Source: a virus
Direction: 5' to 3' (one strand)
IMG/VR virus record: IMGVR_UViG_3300046003_007892
Coordinates: 62,001 to 126,000 of that record
Length of the DNA: 64,000 nucleotides
Every line of letters begins with the position of its first letter. The stretch's first letter is position 1. The notes beneath the pieces were generated by a model. It was not told the DNA's origin and did no database searches. It saw nothing but the letters and a program-made list of their open reading frames with translations. Made by a program: the position numbers and the translations under genes. Positions 16,471 through 23,370 of this stretch are shown here, piece after piece.

Positions 16471-16886
16471 AACGGGTCTCCGATGATCTGGGTTGGGAAT
16501 GAATCGGGTTCGTAATAGGTCCGCAGGCCGTCCTCGACGGTTTGGTATCCGGCCGCCTTGAGTTTCTCGACGGCCTCTTCGGTCGATTTGGCCACGACGA
16601 TGCCCTCGCGCTGCCGAGTCCAGTGCCCGCCGTCTTCTTCGTTGTCGTCCCACGCCCAGCAGGTTACCTCGAAGGCGAAATCGGGCTTCACCGGCTTGGA
16701 GGCGGCCTTGAGAGCCGCGAGGCGGTCTGTCATCCCGAAAGGAAACGGACCCTTGGGGAACAGGCGCCTATACACGACAGCGATGGTGGACGCGAACGCA
16801 TCTCCCTCTCTGTCGAGATAGAACCCGAACAGTGTGCAGAGGTCTATGCGGATTTGTTTTTCGGAAAGAGGCTGGCGGTCGGTCAC
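16467..16886 (-). CDS. Hypothetical protein, 139 aa
   Basis: Part of the coupled operon 19255-14492. The C-terminal half VVAKSTEEAVEKLKAAGYQ looks like a small alpha/beta unit. No family recognised. Confidence 0.65.
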   Translation of the reverse strand: MTDRQPLSEKQIRIDLCTLFGFYLDREGDAFASTIAVVYRRLFPKGPFPFGMTDRLAALKAASKPVKPDFAFEVTCWAWDDNEEDGGHWTRQREGIVVAKSTEEAVEKLKAAGYQTVEDGLRTYYEPDSFPTQIIGDPL

Positions 16887-17110
16887 ACGAACCTCACTTT
16901 GTCGGCGTCGGATTCCCGCATCGAACTCAGCACAGCGGTGCGGAATCGGAAGCGGGCAAGGTTGCAGATCAGGAACTCGGCGTTGGCGGTCATGAAGAGA
17001 ACGGCGTAGATGAGATCACGCGTCGCATACGCGGCGGCGAAAGCATAGATGAGCACACACAGAGCGGCGGTGTGGCAGAACCGGAGCCACAACGGGTACT
17101 TGACGATCAT
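16883..17110 (-). CDS. Small membrane protein, 75 aa
   Basis: Hydrophobic stretches at about residues 8-28 and 32-50 predict two membrane helices; the C-terminus is basic and cytoplasmic. ATGA overlaps with both neighbours. Function unknown. Confidence 0.65.
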   Translation of the reverse strand: MIVKYPLWLRFCHTAALCVLIYAFAAAYATRDLIYAVLFMTANAEFLICNLARFRFRTAVLSSMRESDADKVRFV

Positions 17111-17313
17111 CGGCGCCGAACCGGGCGGCTGAATGTACCGTCGTCTTCGGCGGGCGAGAAATCCCCCTCACGAGCCCGACGCCATGTCGTATCGTCGCCA
17201 TCCTGAATTTCGATCTGAAGCACCTCACGCCCGAGGCCAAACCACGTCACTCTATACCGCAGCCGCCCGGTGGCGCCCGGTGCATAGATGGTCGTTTCGT
17301 GGGTGATTTTCAT
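17107..17313 (-). CDS. Hypothetical protein, 68 aa
   Basis: ATG at 17313 (MKITHETTIY) in an overlap with the aminotransferase-like gene. Beta-rich, ends in an arginine cluster. Function unknown. Confidence 0.65.
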   Translation of the reverse strand: MKITHETTIYAPGATGRLRYRVTWFGLGREVLQIEIQDGDDTTWRRAREGDFSPAEDDGTFSRPVRRR

Positions 17314-18383
17314 TTTGTCATGCCGATCATTTTGGCCATTCCGGGCGTCAGGCAAATGCGAACCTTCCCGGCACGCGTCAGATACTCGCTCATGTAAGGC
17401 CCCCCGGTGATCTCGGCGTCCGTCTGGACCCCGGTGGCCAGGATGAAGACGTCGGCGGGCTTCAGGTCGAGGCCGAGTGCGGTAGAGGCGTCTTCAGCCA
17501 TCTTCGCCTGATGTTCCGCATAGACGGTCGGGAAGTGGAAGACTTTGTGCGCCTTCATCATCGCGGAGCCGATGGCGATACCGGACAGGCCCTTGAACCA
17601 TTTGTTGCCGAACAGGCCCATGTCTTCGTCGCGACAGAACACGCCGCCGACCCGATCATAATAGAGACCGAAGGGCTTCGACAGGCTGAAGACGATGTTC
17701 CGCACGGATGGGGCGTTGAGGTTGAAGCGTTCCTTGATCGACGCCTCCGGCACGGCGCCCACATAGGTGACATCGACCACCACGCTGTTCTCGGGCATCG
17801 CGGCCAGGAAGGCATTGAAGTCCGACCAGACCATGCCGTCGATGGCGGACGGTGCCGAGATGAAGAACAGGTCGAGACCGCCATCACGAACCCCGCGCCA
17901 CTCACTAGGGAAACCGCTGGCGGGCATATCGTAGTCACACAGCGTGTCCCAGTTCGCTCTCGGATGTTCGACCCAACCGATGCCAGCAGCCTCGGCCATG
18001 GCTTTGTAGCCCTCGTATTCACCCTCAAAGAAATGAATGCGGGGGGCTCCGGTTTTCCGCTTGGCGGCGAGATCGAAGATGATCTGTCGCAGGGGTTCGC
18101 TCGCGCCCGCCGTGGGATAGTAGAAGGGGAACAGGCTGCGGTCGAGATCGACAACCGGCTTCGACCACTCGGCCCAGGTGTCGAAGAACTCGACGTGGGT
18201 CTGGTCCTGTTTGCCCGTCCACGCCTCGCGAAACCCGTCGTAGTAGTCGGGCGCGTCGAACACACCCCGCTTGGCTGCTTCGGTCTCCGGCGTGACCAGC
18301 GCGTAGACGGTCTTGGACAAGCCAGCGCATTGCAGGGCAATGTTGAGGACCGGGACGGGGTTGTATTGAGTCGAGGTGGCCAC
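17310..18383 (-). CDS. PLP-dependent aminotransferase-like protein (fold type I)
   Basis: 357 residues. TAGASEPLRQIIF (about 91-103) fits the cofactor-phosphate region, SVVVDVTYVG (about 200-209) carries Asp204 expected to hold the pyridine nitrogen, and VFSLSKPFGLYYDRVGG has Lys236 in the Schiff-base position. This is the order of class I/II aminotransferases. The substrate is unknown. It lies inside a phage operon of small genes and overlaps them by four bases, so it is not an insertion. Confidence 0.7.
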   Translation of the reverse strand: MATSTQYNPVPVLNIALQCAGLSKTVYALVTPETEAAKRGVFDAPDYYDGFREAWTGKQDQTHVEFFDTWAEWSKPVVDLDRSLFPFYYPTAGASEPLRQIIFDLAAKRKTGAPRIHFFEGEYEGYKAMAEAAGIGWVEHPRANWDTLCDYDMPASGFPSEWRGVRDGGLDLFFISAPSAIDGMVWSDFNAFLAAMPENSVVVDVTYVGAVPEASIKERFNLNAPSVRNIVFSLSKPFGLYYDRVGGVFCRDEDMGLFGNKWFKGLSGIAIGSAMMKAHKVFHFPTVYAEHQAKMAEDASTALGLDLKPADVFILATGVQTDAEITGGPYMSEYLTRAGKVRICLTPGMAKMIGMTK

Positions 18384-18386
18384 GGG

Positions 18387-18767
18387 TCAGCCTTTCGGGT
18401 GTTTGGTTTTGCCCTCGGGCATGAAGACGCCGAACTCGCGGTCGAACAGCCGCGCTGTCCGAGCATCCGGGAACTCCACCATCGCGATGCTGGTCCCATC
18501 TTCGAACCCGAAGTCGGCGTCCGTGTCGTGCTCGCTCAACCACGCATCCATCTTGGGAGTGGGGCGCAGTTCGATGCTGCATTCGAGCGAGAACGGTTCA
18601 CCCGCTTCGACTACATCCTCCGGGATGGACGGTACGATGACGTCATGATCGAAGAGATCGGCGTGGGGCTTTCCGAGATAGCGGCAGACCGACGTGTTCC
18701 GCTTGCCCATCACGACCATGACGGCCAGGATGGCGAGGACTGCGGCACCCCCGAAGAAACGTCTCAT
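18387..18767 (-). CDS. Membrane-anchored hypothetical protein, 126 aa
   Basis: ATG at 18767 in an overlap with the AbrB-like gene. N-terminal membrane helix (FFGGAAVLAILAVMVVMG), then a soluble domain that is probably periplasmic. No family recognised. Confidence 0.65.
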   Translation of the reverse strand: MRRFFGGAAVLAILAVMVVMGKRNTSVCRYLGKPHADLFDHDVIVPSIPEDVVEAGEPFSLECSIELRPTPKMDAWLSEHDTDADFGFEDGTSIAMVEFPDARTARLFDREFGVFMPEGKTKHPKG

Positions 18768-19255
18768 GCCGTCATCCCGCGAAGTTGCAGCATGGCGGCC
18801 CGGTAGGACGGCATCTTGCTGGTATTGAAGTCGAGTTCGGACAGACCCGCCAACTGGAGGGCCGTGTAGACCATCTCGGGGTGGAGTTCCTTCGCGAGCA
18901 CGGCGACGAAATGATCGGCGATCTTGTAGTAGTCGTTGTGCTGGCCGAGGGGTGTGCGCAGCCTCTTCAGGCGCGCGATCACCACGCTGATGAGCGAGTA
19001 TTGGAGCGGCAGCGACATGCCCTTCAGGCTCACGGCGCGCTGTTCCAGGATGTCTTCGACGGCGTCGCCGAGTTCGATGTAGCCGAACTTGCGGGGCAGG
19101 GCGGTGATCTTCGTGACGATCATGCGCCCCTCGGCGAGGCGGCATTCCACGGTGTCGCCTTCATTGAGTTCCAGCGCGGCGGCGATCTGGTGCGGAACCG
19201 CGACGAGCGTGTCGCCCGTGCATTCGTCGTCGTAAATCTTGACTTGTTCGCGCAT
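18764..19255 (-). CDS. SpoVT/AbrB-like DNA-binding protein
   Basis: 163 residues. TLVAVPHQIAAALELNEGD and a following VECRLAEGRMIVTKI fit the swapped-hairpin AbrB fold at residues 12-50. The remaining helical 110 residues are unrecognised. First gene behind the promoter at 19279-19306, so it may regulate its own operon. ATG at 19255 is used because the longer frame would cover that promoter. Confidence 0.5.
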   Translation of the reverse strand: MREQVKIYDDECTGDTLVAVPHQIAAALELNEGDTVECRLAEGRMIVTKITALPRKFGYIELGDAVEDILEQRAVSLKGMSLPLQYSLISVVIARLKRLRTPLGQHNDYYKIADHFVAVLAKELHPEMVYTALQLAGLSELDFNTSKMPSYRAAMLQLRGMTA

Positions 19256-19278
19256 CAGTTCCTCCGGTGTAGAGATCG

Positions 19279-19306
19279 AACTAAGCCCGATGCGAAATCT
19301 TGTCAA
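19279..19306 (-). promoter_or_regulatory. Early-type promoter TTGACA-N16-TTAGTT
   Basis: Good -35, 16-base spacer, 24 bases before the start at 19255. Confidence 0.65.
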
Positions 19307-19335
19307 GCAAAAAGGGTTGACTGCGATAGCGATAA

Positions 19336-19617
19336 ATGGAAAATGATGAGATGAAAATCAGCCCCCGCACCTGCACCCACGTCTTCAGCGTCGCGAAGAA
19401 AACCCGGTTCTATGTTGACACGCTCGACCCCGTTTGGCCGGACGTTGAGAAGATGCTGAAGAAATGGCGCATCGGCAATGTGAACGGGCATTTCAACCTC
19501 GAACGCACTGCCGACATCATAGAGATGAACCTCGTGTTGGGAATCACCGGTAGCTATGAGCCCCTAGACGAGGAAGACCAGGAACTCGTCCGTGAAGCGT
19601 TCGCGCGTCTTACCTGA
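19336..19617 (+). CDS. Hypothetical protein, 93 aa
   Basis: Preceded by CGATAAAT, a partial late box directly at the ATG at 19336; an internal ATG at 19351 is an alternative start. Convergent with the 43-residue gene at 19610. Function unknown. Confidence 0.6.
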   Translation: MENDEMKISPRTCTHVFSVAKKTRFYVDTLDPVWPDVEKMLKKWRIGNVNGHFNLERTADIIEMNLVLGITGSYEPLDEEDQELVREAFARLT

Positions 19618-19741
19618 CCAGCCTCACATGACAGTTGAGCCACATCCCGGCTTCCATGAGGCGTTTGGCCTCAATGGCGTTGCGGGCATCGACACGACCG
19701 CACTCGCGGCCATCAGCGGCCAGGATTTGATAGGTCTTCAT
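19610..19741 (-). CDS. Small hypothetical protein, 43 aa
   Basis: ATG at 19741 with GGAG eight bases upstream and a promoter at 19766-19794. Sequence begins MKTYQILAADGRECGRVDA and looks like a compact beta-beta-alpha unit. Overlaps the convergent gene by eight bases. Confidence 0.6.
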   Translation of the reverse strand: MKTYQILAADGRECGRVDARNAIEAKRLMEAGMWLNCHVRLVR

Positions 19742-19765
19742 GACATTTCTCCGATTCTGGTTTAA

Positions 19766-19794
19766 CCAGTAAAGGGTATGGGAGAAAGTGTCAA
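19766..19794 (-). promoter_or_regulatory. Promoter TTGACA-N17-TACTGG
   Basis: Perfect -35; the -10 lies in a short palindrome (CTGGTTAAACCAG). It drives the 43-residue gene. Confidence 0.5.
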
Positions 19795-20288
19795 TGGGAG
19801 GACAGTATCGGCCAGACGATTGGCCACAATGCGATAAGAGACGGGATGGCCACAGCGAAAACAGAAATATACACGGCTCGTTTGGCTGTTCGGTGTGCCC
19901 GCCTCGCTTCCAGATTTGCTGATCGAGCCTCTCTGTTAGCCTCTTCGGCTATGCGGTTCGCTTCATCCGCAAGGTGGATATTTTTTTCTTCCCGCGCCAC
20001 ACGCTCTTTTTCGGCAACCACCTCTGGTGCGTTCGCTGCCATGTTCTCAGCGGTTTGGATTCCGAGATCAGTGAGATAAAATCGGTTGCAAGACCCGTAT
20101 GTCCCGTGGGTCCAAAACCTAGGCTCGTCATTCAACAGACGAGCCTCGTCTCTCAGGCGCACCAGTCCAGCATTTTTGTGTTTGTCGAGAATGAAATCGT
20201 TTGTCTCGTTGTCGGTCGCCCCGCTCTCTAACGAGACCGCGTTCTTTCCGTGCAAGTAAACGATTATCGATTCATCAATTTTGTCCAT
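19791..20288 (-). CDS. Coiled-coil protein with C-terminal membrane anchor, 165 aa
   Basis: Start MDKIDESIIVYL at 20288 is preferred because a TTGACT promoter-like box precedes it. A winged-helix-like N-terminal half (YLTDLGIQTAEN) leads into a long alanine/glutamate/arginine coiled coil, then one hydrophobic helix at the end (YISVFAVAIPSLIALWPIVW). Perhaps a membrane-tethered effector; function unknown. Confidence 0.6.
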   Translation of the reverse strand: MDKIDESIIVYLHGKNAVSLESGATDNETNDFILDKHKNAGLVRLRDEARLLNDEPRFWTHGTYGSCNRFYLTDLGIQTAENMAANAPEVVAEKERVAREEKNIHLADEANRIAEEANREARSANLEARRAHRTAKRAVYISVFAVAIPSLIALWPIVWPILSSH

Positions 20289-20331
20289 AAACCCTTCGTA
20301 TCGCAGGAGGAGCATGATAGTCAAAATAAAA

Positions 20332-20419
20332 TGGAGACTGCCGGAGGGCTCGAACCTCTGGACTTCCTGCCCGCTCTTTAGTGTCGCCAGTTTAGGAAAC
20401 TGGTGCGGGGACGGCAGTC
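20332..20419 (-). tRNA. Atypical tRNA-like element (anticodon-like CCT)
   Basis: Acceptor GACTGCC/GGCAGTC pairs perfectly, with U73 and encoded CCA; the T arm (GAGG TTCGAGC CCTC) is present. A perfect anticodon-type arm CCAGT-TTCCTAA-ACTGG (CCT) begins only nine bases after the acceptor, leaving no room for a D arm. The intervening CCCGC can instead pair with GCGGG in the long variable region. Like the 2084-2175 element, it directly borders a homing endonuclease gene. Confidence 0.5.
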
Positions 20420-20443
20420 GTAGCTCAACGATAAATAGGGAGT

Positions 20444-20977
20444 ATGAATATTGAACTACTCCAAGAATATATCGAGCAGGGTCTGTCCAGCTATCAGATC
20501 GCGGCCAAGACCAATAAGGCGGCGACGACCGTCCGATACTGGATAAAGAAGCACGGCCTCAGCATTTCAAAGCCTGATAAGCCGGATAACCATTGCGCCC
20601 GGTGCGACACCGTCAAGACCAGAGACGACTTCTACCAATACGACACCAAGCGGAGGACGACCTACTGTAAGCCCTGCATGGCGTCGTGGATGAAAGATCG
20701 CTGTCGGAAGCTCAAGGCCCTGGCGGTGGAATATGCGGGAGGCTGCTGCAAGGGCTGCGGCTACGACAAATATCAGGGTGCTCTAGACTTCCATCACCGG
20801 GACCCGGCGCAGAAGGATTTCTCCATTGCTGCCAACATGCGGCGCGGAGACCTCAGCGAGACCATGAAGGCCGAGATCGATAAGTGTGTTCTCCTTTGTG
20901 CTAACTGCCACCGCGAGGCTCACGGCGGACTACGGGATTGGAAGATGGAGGGCCCTGAGAGAATCGAACTCTCGTGA
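20444..20977 (+). CDS. HNH homing endonuclease
   Basis: 177 residues. An N-terminal helix-turn-helix (YQIAAKTNKAATTVRYWIKK) is followed by a CxxC zinc pair (CARC..CKPC), then an HNH nuclease: CKGCGYDKYQGALDFHHRD and KCVLLCANCHREAHGG. The late box GATAAATA ends seven bases before ATG. The last codons read into the antisense of tRNA-Lys (ending GPERIELS), so the gene sits as an antisense insertion in the tRNA operon, as does the GIY-YIG gene at 2185. Confidence 0.88.
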   Translation: MNIELLQEYIEQGLSSYQIAAKTNKAATTVRYWIKKHGLSISKPDKPDNHCARCDTVKTRDDFYQYDTKRRTTYCKPCMASWMKDRCRKLKALAVEYAGGCCKGCGYDKYQGALDFHHRDPAQKDFSIAANMRRGDLSETMKAEIDKCVLLCANCHREAHGGLRDWKMEGPERIELS

Positions 20978-21019
20978 AGTGATTAAAAGTCACCTATTCT
21001 GCCATTGAATTAAGGGCCC
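20946..21019 (-). tRNA. tRNA-Lys(TTT), class I, U73
   Basis: Acceptor GGGCCCT/AGGGCCC, D arm ATTC..GAAT, anticodon arm with loop CTTTTAA (TTT), T arm GAGAG/CTCTC and encoded CCA. The discriminator is U rather than the A usual for tRNA-Lys. Confidence 0.88.
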
Positions 21020-21022
21020 ATC

Positions 21023-21116
21023 TGGAGAACGCGGTGGGACTCGAACCCACGGGGTCAGGCTTGCACCTGTTACGGGCTTAAAAGGCCCGGCCTCTCGCCA
21101 CTGAGGTGACGCGTCC
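21023..21116 (-). tRNA. Long-variable-arm (class II) tRNA with Lys anticodon TTT, U73
   Basis: Acceptor GGACGCG/CGCGTTC (one G-U), D arm CCTC-AGTGGCGA-GAGG with conserved A14, G18G19 and A21. The anticodon arm is CGGGC-CTTTTAA-GCCCG, then a variable arm of about 22 bases with stem CAGG/CCTG, T loop TTCGAGT and encoded CCA. Class II scaffolds are normally Ser, Leu or Tyr; a lysine anticodon here is unexpected. The amino acid it receives, if any, is unknown. Confidence 0.8.
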
Positions 21117-21130
21117 GTTCAGAAGAAACT

Positions 21131-21217
21131 TGGAGGATTGGATGGGACTCGAACCCATGATGAGCTTACGCTAGCGGGGTAAGAACCCGCGCCTCTCGCC
21201 GCTGAGGTGACCAATCC
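21131..21217 (-). tRNA. Class II tRNA with Lys anticodon CTT, U73
   Basis: Acceptor GGATTGG/CCAATCC, D arm like its neighbour, anticodon arm GCGGG-TTCTTAC-CCCGC (CTT), variable arm AGC-GTAA-GCT, T arm ATGGG/CCCAT and encoded CCA. Loop base C38 and U73 are unusual for lysine. Same puzzle as 21023-21116. Confidence 0.8.
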
Positions 21218-21235
21218 GAGAAGTGGTGTGGGTGG

Positions 21236-21311
21236 TGGTGAACGCGCTCGGGTTCGAACCGAGGACCAACAGATTAAGAGTCTGTCGCTCTACCAACTGA
21301 GCTACGCGTCC
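21236..21311 (-). tRNA. tRNA-Lys(CTT), class I, A73
   Basis: Canonical cloverleaf: acceptor GGACGCG/CGCGTTC, D arm GCTC..GAGC, anticodon arm ACAGA-CTCTTAA-TCTGT, T arm CTCGG/CCGAG, A73 and encoded CCA. First tRNA in the operon. Its acceptor stem is identical to that of the class II TTT tRNA, suggesting recent exchange. Confidence 0.93.
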
Positions 21312-21386
21312 GTTACCACGGAAGGATTTGTTGGGAGCGTCATGGCTTCAAGCACACGAACGAAACCCGGCCACAGCTTTTGGCTG

Positions 21387-21428
21387 TTACCTGGATTTCC
21401 GTTTCGAGAAGGTGCGAAGCGAGGTCAT
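21387..21428 (-). CDS. Possible 13-codon leader peptide of the Lys tRNA operon
   Basis: ATG at 21428, nine bases after TAAATA, encodes MTSLRTFSKRKSR and ends TAA. It contains two AAA lysine codons close to the stop, matching the lysine tRNAs downstream, and is followed by a small hairpin (ACAGC/GCTGT). May be chance. Confidence 0.25.
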   Translation of the reverse strand: MTSLRTFSKRKSR

Positions 21429-21436
21429 GATGTTTG

Positions 21437-21466
21437 TATTTAGCCTGAGGGCTGCGTTTCTGTCAA
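21437..21466 (-). promoter_or_regulatory. Hybrid promoter of Lys tRNA operon: TTGACA-N18-TAAATA
   Basis: A perfect -35 lies 18 bases from a late-type TAAATAC box, the same combined design as at tRNA operon 1. It would allow both early and late transcription. Confidence 0.6.
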
Positions 21467-21483
21467 TAAGTTTTTTCGACTGG

Positions 21484-21981
21484 TTAGACGATTGCGGTTC
21501 CGCCGTTCGTCAGTCTGATCTCAGACCCGGCGATGAGGCAGAGTTCGTCCTCCCGGTGGAAGTCCCAGAAGATGCCCCGCACCACGCTGCCCAGCCAGTC
21601 GATGGTGGAGTGGTCAATGTAAGCTTCCAAGATGGGACCGCCGTTGGCGAACTGCTCGGCCATGTCTGGGTTGACGGTCCAGTGCACGCCCAAGGGTTCT
21701 CGGGGTTTTTCAGTCTCGCGGAAGCCCCGATACATAATCTCCTGGCGGGCGTATGCAGCCACGTGGGCCTTGGCGTCACCGGTCATACTCACGAGCCACT
21801 GGTCTAGGGCATCTCGATTTCCGCCGAACATGTGCTCGATGCCGCCTTCGGTCCACCCGATCTGTTCTTTGTAACAGTCATGGACGTCGCCGTTCGCGGG
21901 GTCCCGCGAGTAGGCGATCACTTTCTCGGCGGTGACGTTAGCCAGTCCGGCCGTTTCCATGAGATCGATGTAGGCGCGCAT
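21484..21981 (-). CDS. Probable injected ADP-ribosyltransferase with capsid-targeting N-terminus
   Basis: 165 residues. MRAYIDLME|TAG fits the prohead-protease signal and TCTAAATA ends six bases before ATG. ART motifs are in order: EIMYRGF (Arg85), GVHWTVNPDMAEQF (Thr102 region) and REDELCLIAG (E144-D-E146, an ExE motif). R-S/T-ExE enzymes usually modify arginine; T4 Alt and ModA are the functional precedents. Target unknown. Confidence 0.7.
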   Translation of the reverse strand: MRAYIDLMETAGLANVTAEKVIAYSRDPANGDVHDCYKEQIGWTEGGIEHMFGGNRDALDQWLVSMTGDAKAHVAAYARQEIMYRGFRETEKPREPLGVHWTVNPDMAEQFANGGPILEAYIDHSTIDWLGSVVRGIFWDFHREDELCLIAGSEIRLTNGGTAIV

Positions 21982-21994
21982 GCACCTATTTAGA

Positions 21995-22399
21995 TCAGGC
22001 GGAGACGATTTCTTTTTCGAGATAACGCTTGGCCATCTCGGCGTAGATGCGCTTCATGACGCCGACCATCTCGATAGCGTTCTGCATCTCGCGGTGAGCG
22101 ATCAGGATGTCGGCGTACAGGAGGGCTTCCTCGCGGGTCTCGAAGGCGCGGTCGCGCTGCATGTAGACGTCGTGGCCGTAGCCGTCGTGGAAGACGTAGA
22201 CGCTCGCCTCACCGTAGCCGTTGCACATGCTCTCGCTGCCGTCCGGGATGATCTCGCCTTCGAACGTGGTGTGCTCGGCCACATAGCCGGTCTCGGGCTC
22301 CTTGACTTCCCAGAAACGAATCGGGACGAAGAAGAGGCGCGTGCCCACGGCCCAGCCAGTGGTGTTGATGGGCGAGACAGTGGTGCGCGGCGTTTCCAT
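21995..22399 (-). CDS. Hypothetical protein, 134 aa
   Basis: Starts METPRTTVSPINTTGW, single gene behind the promoter at 22406-22433. Ends in a helical segment rich in Glu/Met. No family recognised. Confidence 0.7.
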   Translation of the reverse strand: METPRTTVSPINTTGWAVGTRLFFVPIRFWEVKEPETGYVAEHTTFEGEIIPDGSESMCNGYGEASVYVFHDGYGHDVYMQRDRAFETREEALLYADILIAHREMQNAIEMVGVMKRIYAEMAKRYLEKEIVSA

Positions 22400-22405
22400 A
22401 AGGGT

Positions 22406-22433
22406 GTTTTAGACCATTGGGGAAACTTGTCAA
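22406..22433 (-). promoter_or_regulatory. Early-type promoter ATTTACTTGACA-N16-TAAAAC
   Basis: Strong member of the repeated promoter family; the -10 is 7 bases from the ATG at 22399, so the leader is minimal. Confidence 0.7.
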
Positions 22434-22442
22434 GTAAATAAA

Positions 22443-22751
22443 TCAGCACATTTGGACTGGGCGGTCCTTGCCGAACGAACCGCCGATTGGTTCGAGGACG
22501 TCGCGGATATCGCGCAGATTGACCCCGACTTTGAGGCGAACCATCATGAAGGGGTCGAAGCCCGTGGTTGTCATCTGACGAGCAATATAGGGGCGGAGCT
22601 TCATCATCGCCTCGTGATTGGCCCCGGTGATAATCCAGTTCCACTCCGCGTCTTCTTCGGTCACGAAGTAAGACATGAAATCGTTGGGCCTCGGGCTGGG
22701 GCCGCGAGGATTGTCGGTGAAATCGGCATCATGGCCTTCGTAAGGTCTCAT
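22443..22751 (-). CDS. Hypothetical protein, 102 aa
   Basis: Overlaps the upstream gene by ATGA. The N-terminus is acidic and proline-rich; the remainder is alpha/beta. Unknown function. Confidence 0.65.
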   Translation of the reverse strand: MRPYEGHDADFTDNPRGPSPRPNDFMSYFVTEEDAEWNWIITGANHEAMMKLRPYIARQMTTTGFDPFMMVRLKVGVNLRDIRDVLEPIGGSFGKDRPVQMC

Positions 22752-23014
22752 GCATTATCCTCGAACTTGACTACAATCCCGGTGTCGAACGTGAGGCGAT
22801 GTTCGACCATGTCACTGTCTGACAACTGGGCAAACAGGACGACGACGTCCAGCGTCACATCGCCATTGAGAACTTCTATCTGACCGGTGCCGATAACATA
22901 CTTCAACCCTCGTTCGACCACGAAGGCTTTGTGCTCAGTCTCGGCGACCGAGACCAACATGTTGGCGGGCAGGTTGGGACTATTGACGTCTTCACCCTTC
23001 GCACGAAGACCCAT
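22748..23014 (-). CDS. Hypothetical protein, 88 aa
   Basis: ATG at 23014 (MGLRAKGEDVN) is chosen; the longer frame is the antiframe of the Gly-rich gene upstream. Beta-rich throughout. A GGGACCCA-GGGTCCC hairpin and a TATACT box lie just before the start. Confidence 0.6.
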   Translation of the reverse strand: MGLRAKGEDVNSPNLPANMLVSVAETEHKAFVVERGLKYVIGTGQIEVLNGDVTLDVVVLFAQLSDSDMVEHRLTFDTGIVVKFEDNA

Positions 23015-23075
23015 GACCGTAGTATAGGTCACAGGGACCCAGTGGGTCCCGTCGCCTTGCGAAAAACTCTCGGTC

Positions 23076-23321
23076 TCAGTCTCCGCCGCCACCACCGCCG
23101 TCACCTCCACCGTCGCCTCCACCACCGAAGTCACCGAAATCCCATCCGCCGTCGCCGCCAGCACCGTGGCCGCGCCCAGCCGAACCGGCCTTGATCACGA
23201 CGGCCAGGATGAAGAGGATGGCGCAGATGATGCAGGCGATGCCCCACGGGTTGAAGTCGCCCGTGATCAAGGCCGTGACGAAGGTCGCCACCGTTGCAGC
23301 GAAAAGAAGAATCCGAATCAT
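23076..23321 (-). CDS. Small membrane protein with Gly-rich tail, 81 aa
   Basis: ATG at 23321 (MIRILLFAATVATFV). Two membrane helices (about residues 3-20 and 26-45) precede a Gly/Asp-rich tail (GGDGGWDFGDFGGGG). The tail resembles the Gly-rich ends of TPM/YgcG-type envelope proteins, so it may act with the protein at 10667-11899. Function unknown. Confidence 0.65.
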   Translation of the reverse strand: MIRILLFAATVATFVTALITGDFNPWGIACIICAILFILAVVIKAGSAGRGHGAGGDGGWDFGDFGGGGDGGGDGGGGGGD

Positions 23322-23370
23322 TCGTGTCCCCAAAAAACTCGGGAGCATTTAACCAGCCGAAATCGACCTG

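Noticed and set aside
20946-21311. Repeat or CRISPR-like spacing of similar 15-20 base blocks
   Set aside because: The similarity comes from shared tRNA D and T arms; no regular repeat-spacer pattern exists.
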